A model generated the notes under the pieces. The model was not told the DNA's origin. It did not search any database and saw nothing but the letters and a program-made list of their open reading frames with translations. Position numbers and translations under genes: made by a program. From assembly GCA_003513005.1 (NCBI GenBank), contig DOTD01000073.1:1-64000 (forward strand): 64,000 nucleotides of DNA, in the 5' to 3' direction. Below are positions 33,270 to 40,375 of the stretch, in pieces. Position 1 is the stretch's first letter. Every line of letters starts with the position of its first letter. The DNA is from Desulfotomaculum sp. (GTDB lineage: Bacteria > Bacillota > Desulfotomaculia > Desulfotomaculales > Nap2-2B).

Positions 33270-34598
33270 TTAAGCTATCCAGCGCCGTTTTAGAAAAGCC
33301 GGTATGCCGGACGACTCTACAGGACCAACTATCACTTCCCAGCCGGAAAGATCCTGTAATTTACCGCTTAAAACGGCGACACCGCCGGGTATAATCACCC
33401 TGCGGTGGGTAACTTTATCCTCAATTCCTGATTCCTTAAGCATTGCAGTAATTTTCTCGGGTGTAAACTTGCCTGCGGCCCAGCCCGTAAGAACGGAAAC
33501 GCCGTCGGTATCAACAGGCAGGATATACGCAGGCACGCGGGACGCCTCCACATCCGAGGCGACGCAGAAATAGGTAAGTGAAAAATTTGATGTTACCAGA
33601 ACCGGCGCCGAATTTCCCGGGGAACCGATTTCATAAATCCTGGAGTCAACAGCGGCAGGTTTTTGCGGGTCGGCAAATATGTTCAAGCGAAGGGTAACCA
33701 GGGGAAGAACAACCTCCGGATCAGCGCTGGGAAGAACAACTATTCCCGCGTATTTCGCTATGTAAACACCCGCTTCAACAACTGCCTGCAAAGGGTCCCG
33801 GCTGTTGACGGCAAAGGCAATGGTGGGGTATCCGAAAGGCCGGAACCTCCTCAAAGCCTGGCGCCTGATTTGTGTCTGATCGGCGAGAACCTGCCTGACG
33901 CTTCGAGCCCCCGAATCAAGAACCAGCTGCCTGTGCCCAAGCGCAGCCACCTTTTCGGCCAAACCGGCCAAATGATCCAAACTTCTTCCTTTCACGGCCA
34001 GGGGGACGTTATATTTCCCGGCCAGTTCTGTCATAGCCGGATAGTTTTCCTCTGTCGCCGCATAGACAAGCGGTTTTTTTGCGCCGGTTATCTCAAGCGC
34101 TTTTTCTATCGCCAAAGGATCCTCGCTGATCAGAATTAAAGGAAAATTGGTTCCTTGCGATATAATCTTTACTGCCCAGGAAAAGACCTCAGGATCCCCG
34201 GAATCATTTTGGACCGCCACCATGTTTATTCCGTGCATCTGTCCAAGACGATCGAAAACCAGTTTATTTGCCTTCAAAGTTTCGATAGCCGGATCTTCGC
34301 TCTTGTCTGAAACCACAACAGCAAGAGGCGCGGGATTGACAAAACACTTATCATGACGGAAAAGGACGGTTTCATTACCGGCCTGGACCTCACCATTCCC
34401 AACTCCGATTTTGACAAGGGCTATTTGCGGCGCCGAGGCCGCTTCCAGTGTCTCCCTTGCCCTATCGCTTAAGTCCGGGCACTGCCCGAGATCAGCCTTG
34501 GCGTTGGCCAGCGCCATGGCAAAGGCAAGGCACGTCGCCTGGCCGCATTTTTTACAGTTTGTCTTGGGCAGCAGTTTAAAAATATCCAAACCAGTCAA
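33270..34598 (-). CDS. acsC: Corrinoid/iron-sulfur protein large subunit
   Basis: AcsC (CdhE) carries a [4Fe-4S] cluster bound by C15, C18, C23 and C40 (TNCKKCGQATC), a TIM barrel, and a C-terminal corrinoid-binding Rossmann domain (VLTGWAAGKFTPEKI, VIIPGGVAVLSG). It receives the methyl group from AcsE and hands it to the A cluster of AcsB. The start is TTG at 34598 with AAAGGAGAC 6 to 9 bases upstream. At 442 residues it matches the Moorella subunit. Confidence 0.93.
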   Translation of the reverse strand: MTGLDIFKLLPKTNCKKCGQATCLAFAMALANAKADLGQCPDLSDRARETLEAASAPQIALVKIGVGNGEVQAGNETVLFRHDKCFVNPAPLAVVVSDKSEDPAIETLKANKLVFDRLGQMHGINMVAVQNDSGDPEVFSWAVKIISQGTNFPLILISEDPLAIEKALEITGAKKPLVYAATEENYPAMTELAGKYNVPLAVKGRSLDHLAGLAEKVAALGHRQLVLDSGARSVRQVLADQTQIRRQALRRFRPFGYPTIAFAVNSRDPLQAVVEAGVYIAKYAGIVVLPSADPEVVLPLVTLRLNIFADPQKPAAVDSRIYEIGSPGNSAPVLVTSNFSLTYFCVASDVEASRVPAYILPVDTDGVSVLTGWAAGKFTPEKITAMLKESGIEDKVTHRRVIIPGGVAVLSGKLQDLSGWEVIVGPVESSGIPAFLKRRWIA

Positions 34599-34625
34599 GG
34601 GTATGTCTCCTTTAAAGATGTTAAA

Positions 34626-36827
34626 TCAGATTAAAGATTCCATGTTCAGGGCGGGGTGTTTTTTTTCTTCCATGAATTTTAGAATTTCCATGCTCTCTGT
34701 GCTGATCGTCTCGTCCGCTATTTGATCAAGAAACCCTTCTGAAAGTCCGGCGTTCAGGGCAGCCTCCGTTAGAGCCGGCAGCAGCTGTTCTTTTAGAGCC
34801 AGGGGCATCCAGACCAGCCTGGCCAACCCGCCGTCGCCGGATACGAACTTTCTTGAGAACAGGTACGACTTGCTGATCCCCATAAAACCCGGCGCCTGAA
34901 CTCCGCCGCCGATCAAGCCGGCTAAAGTGGAAAAGCTCATTCCTGTCGGTGTCGGGCCGGTATGCTCCCGGTTGACAACCATCAGACCGTTGCATTCCGG
35001 AACAATACCTAAAATGCATTCAAAACAGCCGCAGGAAGTGTGCGGGTACTCCATAACTGTATAGAGGTTTACATTTTTAATGGTGTGCTGGGAGTTTTTA
35101 TAGACAAAATCATTAAATGATTCCCATTGCCCCTTCTTTTCGTCAATTAAACCATCTTTCCGGACAGGCTGGTTGACTCCGAAAGGATTGATCTCACAAG
35201 CCGCCCTGGCGTCCAGCCAGCTAACAGCCCCGCACAGCCCCGCCCGTTCGGGCGAGATAATGCAAACATGGGTCGGGGCGAATGACTGGCAGAGCAGGCA
35301 CGAAAAAAATGTGTCGACTGTATCGTCACTGAGTATCCTCAGGCGCTCGTCCCTCTTTTTATAATAATCCCGTGCGGTTTCACGCAGTTCAAGGACTTTT
35401 TTCTCTTCGGTATAGATAGACACTTTAACGCGGTCAACTATGGCGGGAAATTCGGCCTTCAGCCTGGCGATCAGGATATTGCCCAGGTGTTTTAAGCGAA
35501 ATCCTTTTTTATAAGCATCAGAGCTGATGCGGACCCAGTTCAGGTCGCGCTGAGCTACATGCCATAAACCTTCGCCGTAATTAATGTAGTAGTGAATACG
35601 CCGTTCCAGGACAGGCTCGAAGTCCTCCTGCATTTTTCTGCCGAATACATCAACCACAATGCCAAGAGGCAGCGCGCTTCCCGGTTTTATACCGTCAATA
35701 TCCGGCCCGGTAAGCTCAACCCGGCCGTCAATAAAACCTCCTGCTTCCCCAACCATCCTGACCAGCTCAAAACCAGGTGTCCTGCCTCCGCCGAACTCTA
35801 CCTGAGCGTCTTTACGGCGGATACTTTCACCCTCGAAGGTGTGCCCGACCAAAATCGGGGCATCCACACCAACCGTAGCGATTTTAATGCCGCGCAGTTC
35901 CAGGCAGGTTTGTAACATTTTATCATAATCGGGCGCCGAAATAAACCATTCCGGTATCTGCCCGTCCTCCGGCAAAGCCTGATCTGTAACAACCGGAATG
36001 CCTATGTTGATTGCGCCCATGGCTGCGGCGGTTTTTACCGGGTCATGCGCGCCCAGGTATAGTGCGAAAGCCCTGATCCTCCTGCGCTGATAATCACGCT
36101 GGGCGTCTTTTTGCCCGGCCGGGACCCTGCCGAACATCATCCCCGCCCGAAGAGCAAAGTTAGCCGCGTGTACAAGCTGCGTAAAACTGCCCAGCGGGTA
36201 AGCCATGAATTCCGCGCCCAGCTTGACTCCCTCAGAAAGAAGCTGATCGCACACTTCGTCGCACAAAAAAATCATTAAACCGGCTTCCCTCAGCTTCCGG
36301 ACAACCCCGGCGACCGCCCGGCTGTCCCTGGCCCGGCCGAAGATTATGGCCTCACCGGGAATGGTCCAGTCAACCATTTTAACTCCGCAGGCGCGAACCA
36401 CTGGGTCGCCTATAAAGCCCGTCCATGGAGGGGTATGCAGCGGGGTTTCCGGTATTTGTCTCAGATACCTTACCGCCTCAATAATCTCCGCGGCATACCA
36501 GGTTGTCTCTCCCCACCGCCTTGCGTTGACAAAAGTCAGATCACCGCGCAGGACAAGCCGCTCACGGCCGAGCAGGGGCAGACAGCCGCCAAGTGTGCCG
36601 ATATTCTCGCCGCTTAAGCTGTGGATAACAGGCAGGAAATAGGCGGTATCGGGAAAACCTACCGGATGATCAATGCCATATTCGCCAATGGCCTGCCCAA
36701 GAACTTCTTCAGCCAGATCCAGGGCGGCAACTGCCCCTTGACGGGCCTCCAGAAATAACTTTTCAGGAAACCTGCCCGCGCTGACAGCTCCGTTATAAAT
36801 CTGATCAAAGCCAGAAATATCAGGCAT
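34626..36827 (-). CDS. acsB: Acetyl-CoA synthase (CODH/ACS complex subunit)
   Basis: AcsB joins methyl, CO and CoA at the Ni-Ni-[4Fe-4S] A cluster. The cluster cysteines are visible in FFSCLLCQSFAPTHVC, AGLCGAVSW and the CGC of HTSCGCFECILG. At 733 residues it is the long bacterial type with the N-terminal domain that docks CODH. ATG 36827 is chosen because AGGGGTGA lies 5 bases upstream. The CODH gene acsA is not in the window; it may lie elsewhere. acsB is the first gene of the six-gene acs run and has a promoter and structured leader just upstream. Confidence 0.95.
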   Translation of the reverse strand: MPDISGFDQIYNGAVSAGRFPEKLFLEARQGAVAALDLAEEVLGQAIGEYGIDHPVGFPDTAYFLPVIHSLSGENIGTLGGCLPLLGRERLVLRGDLTFVNARRWGETTWYAAEIIEAVRYLRQIPETPLHTPPWTGFIGDPVVRACGVKMVDWTIPGEAIIFGRARDSRAVAGVVRKLREAGLMIFLCDEVCDQLLSEGVKLGAEFMAYPLGSFTQLVHAANFALRAGMMFGRVPAGQKDAQRDYQRRRIRAFALYLGAHDPVKTAAAMGAINIGIPVVTDQALPEDGQIPEWFISAPDYDKMLQTCLELRGIKIATVGVDAPILVGHTFEGESIRRKDAQVEFGGGRTPGFELVRMVGEAGGFIDGRVELTGPDIDGIKPGSALPLGIVVDVFGRKMQEDFEPVLERRIHYYINYGEGLWHVAQRDLNWVRISSDAYKKGFRLKHLGNILIARLKAEFPAIVDRVKVSIYTEEKKVLELRETARDYYKKRDERLRILSDDTVDTFFSCLLCQSFAPTHVCIISPERAGLCGAVSWLDARAACEINPFGVNQPVRKDGLIDEKKGQWESFNDFVYKNSQHTIKNVNLYTVMEYPHTSCGCFECILGIVPECNGLMVVNREHTGPTPTGMSFSTLAGLIGGGVQAPGFMGISKSYLFSRKFVSGDGGLARLVWMPLALKEQLLPALTEAALNAGLSEGFLDQIADETISTESMEILKFMEEKKHPALNMESLI

Positions 36828-36863
36828 TTTTTCACCCCTTGCCATTAAAAAATTCTTTTATAT

Positions 36864-36893
36864 GAAAAAGCCGGTCACTTGACACCGGCCTTT
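36864..36893 (-). terminator. Hairpin with U tract in the acsB leader (possible attenuator)
   Basis: On the minus strand GCCGGT and ACCGGC (36870-36875 and 36884-36889) form a stem with an 8-base loop followed by CTTTTTC. It lies between the predicted promoter and the acsB start, so it would end most transcripts unless an alternative fold forms. A second stem, TCCACA/TGTGGA, lies about 20 bases upstream in the same leader. Confidence 0.55.
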
Positions 36894-36971
36894 GATTTCT
36901 TCACCGTCGCCCTTTCTCCACAACCAAAAGCCTGTGTGGATTATAGCTTCCGCTATTTTTGCATTAATGAA

Positions 36972-37000
36972 ATTTTATTATACCCCCCTTAAGTTGTCAA
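36972..37000 (-). promoter_or_regulatory. Candidate sigma-A promoter of the acs cluster
   Basis: On the minus strand the perfect -35 TTGACA (36995-37000) is followed after 17 bases by TAAAAT (36972-36977). A TATAAT is also present but only 12 bases from the -35. A leader of about 135 bases would precede acsB. Confidence 0.6.
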
Positions 37001-37033
37001 TGTTTCTTGAAGTACAACCCGTTCTTAAAGCAG

Positions 37034-37060
37034 GAAGCAAAAAGAACGTCCCCTTGCTTC
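37034..37060. repeat. Dispersed hairpin repeat, copy A
   Basis: GAAGCAA (37034-37040) and TTGCTTC (37054-37060) form a stem around AAAGAACGTCCCC. The element recurs with one change at 40336-40362 and in variant form at 59234-59256. Confidence 0.75.
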
Positions 37061-37063
37061 TCT

Positions 37064-37201
37064 TCGGAAGCAGAAGTCATGGAGGAATACCGCCGTGAGG
37101 GGCAGATCTTTCAGCTCGCAGAACGCTGCCAGGGACGGGTAATGGCGCAGCCAGCCCTTTTCCCGGGCTTAACCCTGGATTTAGGAGAAGTATGGGCGTA
37201 A
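37064..37201 (+). pseudogene. C-terminal remnant of a Uma2-family protein
   Basis: The frame reads EEYRREGQIFQLAERCQG and then ALFPGLTLDLGEVW, matching the end of Uma2 (DUF820) proteins, where an FPGL-type segment closes the domain. The catalytic core is absent and the sequence upstream is a hairpin repeat. It therefore looks like the tail of a lost gene, 93 bases ahead of an intact Uma2 gene on the same strand. Confidence 0.5.
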
Positions 37202-37294
37202 ATAACTAACGGCCGAATTGCAATTTTTTCTTGGGGCATTTATAATAAACATAGTCAAGACAAATGGTAAATTTTAAAGAAAGGGTGATTTGCG

Positions 37295-37885
37295 GTGCTG
37301 GAAACGGCAGTTACCCGCGAACCGTCCGCCCGGAAGAATTTAACTTACGCTGATTATTTAAAAATCGACGACGGGCAGCGTTACGAACTGCTGGAGGGAG
37401 AACTGGCCTTGACGCCTTCGCCGGGATTTTCGCATCAGTACATGGCGGCCAATATCGAAGCGCTTTTGCGCGCTTACGTGGAAAAGAACGACCTGGGTCT
37501 CGTATTATTTGCGCCTTTTGACGTTGTGCCGGCCGACGACGTAGTTTTGCAGCCGGACGTGCTCTACCTTTCGCGGGAGCGTTTTCCCCTGCTTACGGAA
37601 AACTGCTTAAAAGGGATGCCGGACCTGGTGGCGGAAGTGCTCTCGCCCACCTCGGGGCGACGCGACCGGCTGCGGAAAAGCAGGCTGTACCTGCGCTACG
37701 GGGTCAGGGAGTACTGGGTGGCGGATCCCGTAGCCGAAACGGTGGAGGTGTTCAGCGCCGGCGAAAAAGGCTGGCTGCTGGCCGGGGTATACGGGCCGGA
37801 GGATTCCCTCGCCTCGCCCCTGCTGCCCGGATTCAACGCTCCGGGAACAGAAATTTTCCGCCGGCCGCAGGGGCTATCGCTGTAA
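37295..37885 (+). CDS. Uma2-family (DUF820) PD-(D/E)XK nuclease-like protein
   Basis: This 196-residue protein has the Uma2 layout: LTYADYLKIDDGQRYELLEGEL at the N-terminus, DVVLQPDVLYLSRERF and PDLVAEVLSPTSG with the conserved acidic and Glu residues of the PD-(D/E)XK core, and REYWVADPVAETVEVF. These proteins are abundant in cyanobacteria and some Clostridia. Their function is unproven, with roles in mobile or defence DNA suggested. The GTG start follows GGGTGA. A second, only distantly similar copy lies 424 bases away on the other strand. Confidence 0.85.
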   Translation: MLETAVTREPSARKNLTYADYLKIDDGQRYELLEGELALTPSPGFSHQYMAANIEALLRAYVEKNDLGLVLFAPFDVVPADDVVLQPDVLYLSRERFPLLTENCLKGMPDLVAEVLSPTSGRRDRLRKSRLYLRYGVREYWVADPVAETVEVFSAGEKGWLLAGVYGPEDSLASPLLPGFNAPGTEIFRRPQGLSL

Positions 37886-38309
37886 AGGTAAAATCCGGCA
37901 TAACCAGCGGCCGCGCCCTTATAGGAAGGCGTTGGCCTGCGAAAAATAAATTTACGAAAAAAAGGAGACGGTTCCCTTTACGCCACCGGAGGCCGGCCTT
38001 ACGGGAAAAAGCTCTGCCGGTGCGAGGGAACTTGCGGCTGCCAGCGCCGTTTTTCCGATCCTAAAAGCCAATTGGGGCTTAAGACAGCTACCGGGAGAGA
38101 TGGGTTTTCGGGTATACCGCCTACGAAATCACAGCGGCGGATAGCTTTCACGATCTCCCGATTTATATTTGAAACATCTACCTCCAATCGTTTCCCTTGT
38201 CGCCATGACTTTACTGAAAACTACACATCACCATAAAAACAAATTAATTTTGTAAAAATATGATGGCTTCCCTTAATTCGCTCATTAAAACCAAAATCTA
38301 AAATGAGTT
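37886..38309. other. 424-base gap between divergent Uma2 genes' 3' ends
   Basis: The two flanking genes converge here. The gap contains GC-rich imperfect palindromes (for example around 37999-38027) and a 62-codon minus-strand frame (38187-37999, TTG start) with no recognisable family. I see no RNA gene. It is probably decayed DNA. Confidence 0.4.
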
Positions 38310-38885
38310 TTATACCGGAGCAAAAATATCCCTTATTTCTACCTCCAGCCCGTCCAGAACAAGCGATTTAACCTTGCCCTTTTCCTCAACCCGCTGGTCG
38401 AGTACGAATTTTTCCTCCTGACCCTTGTATACTTCGATGCTCTTGTCTTCCGGATCTGCAACCCAGTATTCTTTCACCCCGTGCCTGGCGTAGGTCCTGG
38501 CCTTTTTCTTCAAATCGTAATAGCCGGTGGAGGGAGATAAAATCTCAACTACCAGATCAGGAGCGCCATTTATCCTGGCCGGCTCTATGATATGGAACCT
38601 GTCTCGAGCAATAAAAATAATATCCGGCTGGTAGGTTTCTTTTTCTCCAAAGTATACATCTACAGGAGCATCAAGGACCAAGCCTAAATTCTTCTCGTTC
38701 ACAAAGTTAGCAAACTTTAATTCTAAGCGCATCGAAATGATTTGATGGTAAGTGGTTGGAGCAGGGGTCATTACCAGTTTACCTCCGATCAGTTGATAAG
38801 GAGCGCCTTCAGGCAGCAGGGCATAATCCGCATAGGTATAAACTTCTTTGGGAGGAATTTCAATTTCTCTTACCGGCAGGCTCAT
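38310..38885 (-). CDS. Uma2-family (DUF820) PD-(D/E)XK nuclease-like protein
   Basis: This 191-residue Uma2 protein has YTYADYALLPEGAPYQLIGGKL, TYQPDIIFIARDRF, PDLVVEILSPSTGYYD and VKEYWVADPEDKSIEVY. The core Asp, Glu and Lys-bearing segments are intact, so a nuclease-like fold is expected; substrate and role are unknown. AGGAGGCGG precedes the ATG with good spacing. It is convergent with the Uma2 gene at 37295 and clearly diverged from it, so the pair is not a recent duplication. Confidence 0.85.
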   Translation of the reverse strand: MSLPVREIEIPPKEVYTYADYALLPEGAPYQLIGGKLVMTPAPTTYHQIISMRLELKFANFVNEKNLGLVLDAPVDVYFGEKETYQPDIIFIARDRFHIIEPARINGAPDLVVEILSPSTGYYDLKKKARTYARHGVKEYWVADPEDKSIEVYKGQEEKFVLDQRVEEKGKVKSLVLDGLEVEIRDIFAPV

Positions 38886-39005
38886 CAGTACCGCCTCCTG
38901 TTTTTGTGTTGGTGCTCATATTTTAACAGGTTGTTTGCTTTAAGGCAAGGTTTTTGCCTCCATGTCTTCGATTCATGCGTCAGCACTGCCTCTTCCGGCG
39001 TCCCC

Positions 39006-39296
39006 TCATAAGCTGTAGTCCTCAAATCCAGGGGGAACATCTGTTTTTGTTAATCTGCCCTGGTTTGCCGGGGTTGAGCGAAACAACGGCACAGGCGGGC
39101 GCTTCAAAGGCAGCGGCGGGGGCAACCTCAAAGAGACATCCGGGCTCTCCCCAGCCAGCGCCTGTCTTACTATTCTTCCCCCGCAGCCTTCCTGATCGTA
39201 GTTCCACCTTAAAAAGGCCAGGTCGTCTATGTCAATTACGCCGTCCGCATTAAAGTCCGCCCGCCTGTCAAAACGGGGGACTGAGCCCGGCCTGGT
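39006..39296 (-). pseudogene. Dockerin-like EF-hand remnant
   Basis: The open frame has no convincing start codon. It contains ADFNADGVIDIDDLAFLRW, an EF-hand loop with Asp/Asn at positions 1, 3, 5, 9 and 12 as in dockerins and related calcium repeats. Only one such loop is present and the rest of the frame is low-complexity, proline-rich sequence. It is probably a leftover of a larger secreted protein, near the intact dockerin genes that start at 40376. Confidence 0.5.
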
Positions 39297-39303
39297 TCAC
39301 ATC

Positions 39304-39638
39304 TTCTCGGCAATGGAGAAATGCACGAGCTACAAACCCTGGCACGATAAGACCACCGGCAAGACATCCCTCAAATATGATGGGCAAGGTCTCCATCAAG
39401 ATGTACGACAAATTCGGAATCGTGCTCCGGATCGAAACAACCACCAATGATGTCTCCGGTGTTCAGGCGTATGCGTAAAGTTCAACATCTTGACGTGAGC
39501 AGGGATAACAAGGTCGCACCGATGAAAAAGAACATTTACAGTCTCTATGTCCTGGCCAGGGGAGAGTTTAACATCCGGGGTTTTCAGAACAAGATGATCC
39601 GTAAATTCATCGCAAGGCTGTTATCACTACCGGCTTAA
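39304..39638 (+). pseudogene. Frameshifted remnant of an unidentified gene
   Basis: Three consecutive frames look like pieces of one protein. The first, from 39313, reads MEKCTSYKPWHDKTTGKTS. The second, from 39380, reads GKVSIKMYDKFGIVLRIETT and stops at 39478. A third contains VAPMKKNIYSLYVLARGEF. The wording recalls an uncharacterised multicopy protein family of anaerobes, but I cannot name it. At least two frameshifts and truncated ends mark it as a dead gene. Confidence 0.4.
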
Positions 39639-40146
39639 AAACAAGAGCCCTCTTTATCATCCCGAATTTGGCCGGTTTAGGGGTTTCTGCTGTGTAATGA
39701 TGGGTGTACCAGCCCTCTGTGCAACCTATGCCTACCCTGTATCTCTGGGTTGGCAAACCTCTAATGATATAGCTGCCGTTCTCATCCGTCCTCGTCCCGA
39801 CACCACCGCCGCCGGCCCCGTATTCTGCCCGGACGTAGGCGTTGGCTAGGGGGTTGCCGTTTTCGTCAGTCACTGTGCCGGAATTATTATCCGTGCCGAA
39901 GTATAATTGTTTTATCGATTCGTACAGCGGCTTAAAATCTGCCGGCAATTCCTCCTCGGGAGTACCTTGTGTAACTATTTCATCTTTAAGCTGGTTAAAA
40001 AACAACACATATGAATTTTTCAAGCCCGGGTACGCGTCAGCAAACGTACCGTACTCAGCTCTTATTGGAAAACAGGTTAGTAAAACTAATGTCAGGCACA
40101 AAAATACCCTGATCGGCAAACTGCTGCTTATCTTTCTGTAAAACAA
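39607..40146 (-). CDS. Secreted protein with carboxypeptidase-regulatory-like beta-sandwich
   Basis: The 179-residue protein starts with a signal peptide (LPIRVFLCLTLVLLTCFPIRA). About residues 88-150 form a CarboxypepD_reg-like repeat (GTVTDENGNPLANAYVRAEY, TRTDENGSYIIRGLPTQRYRV), a fold common in surface proteins. The C-terminus overlaps the remnant DNA at 39607-39638, so the gene may have lost a former C-terminal domain such as a dockerin. TTG start at 40146 with AGAGGAA 6 bases upstream. It lies at the downstream end of the secreted-protein run. Function unknown. Confidence 0.65.
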   Translation of the reverse strand: MFYRKISSSLPIRVFLCLTLVLLTCFPIRAEYGTFADAYPGLKNSYVLFFNQLKDEIVTQGTPEEELPADFKPLYESIKQLYFGTDNNSGTVTDENGNPLANAYVRAEYGAGGGGVGTRTDENGSYIIRGLPTQRYRVGIGCTEGWYTHHYTAETPKPAKFGMIKRALVFKPVVITALR

Positions 40147-40334
40147 GTTTTTTCCTCTGTTTGTTATAAAAATGTTTAGTACAATACAATAATTAACTTA
40201 ATGATTAACTATCCTGAAATTAATCTTGCTTTAGGGAGGTCAACTGCCTACGTGCTTAATAATCGCCTTCTATAAATACAGGGGAACGAATCTTGTGTAT
40301 TTTTTTCCTATCCCATAGTCAGCTTCGCTAACGA

Positions 40335-40363
40335 GGAAGCAAAAAGTACGTCCCCTTGCTTCC
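40335..40363. repeat. Dispersed hairpin repeat, copy B
   Basis: GGAAGCAA and TTGCTTCC flank AAAGTACGTCCCC. It is the same element as at 37034-37060 with one base changed in the loop, and is followed by an extra CCCTTGCTTCC. It lies 13 bases past the stop of the dockerin protease gene, where it could help to end transcription. Confidence 0.75.
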
Positions 40364-40375
40364 CCCTTGCTTCCC

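Noticed and set aside
37999..38187. 62-codon minus-strand frame between the two Uma2 genes
   Set aside because: TTG start, no recognisable family, and its GC-rich palindromic end is unlike coding DNA here. It could be a fragment but cannot be supported as a gene.
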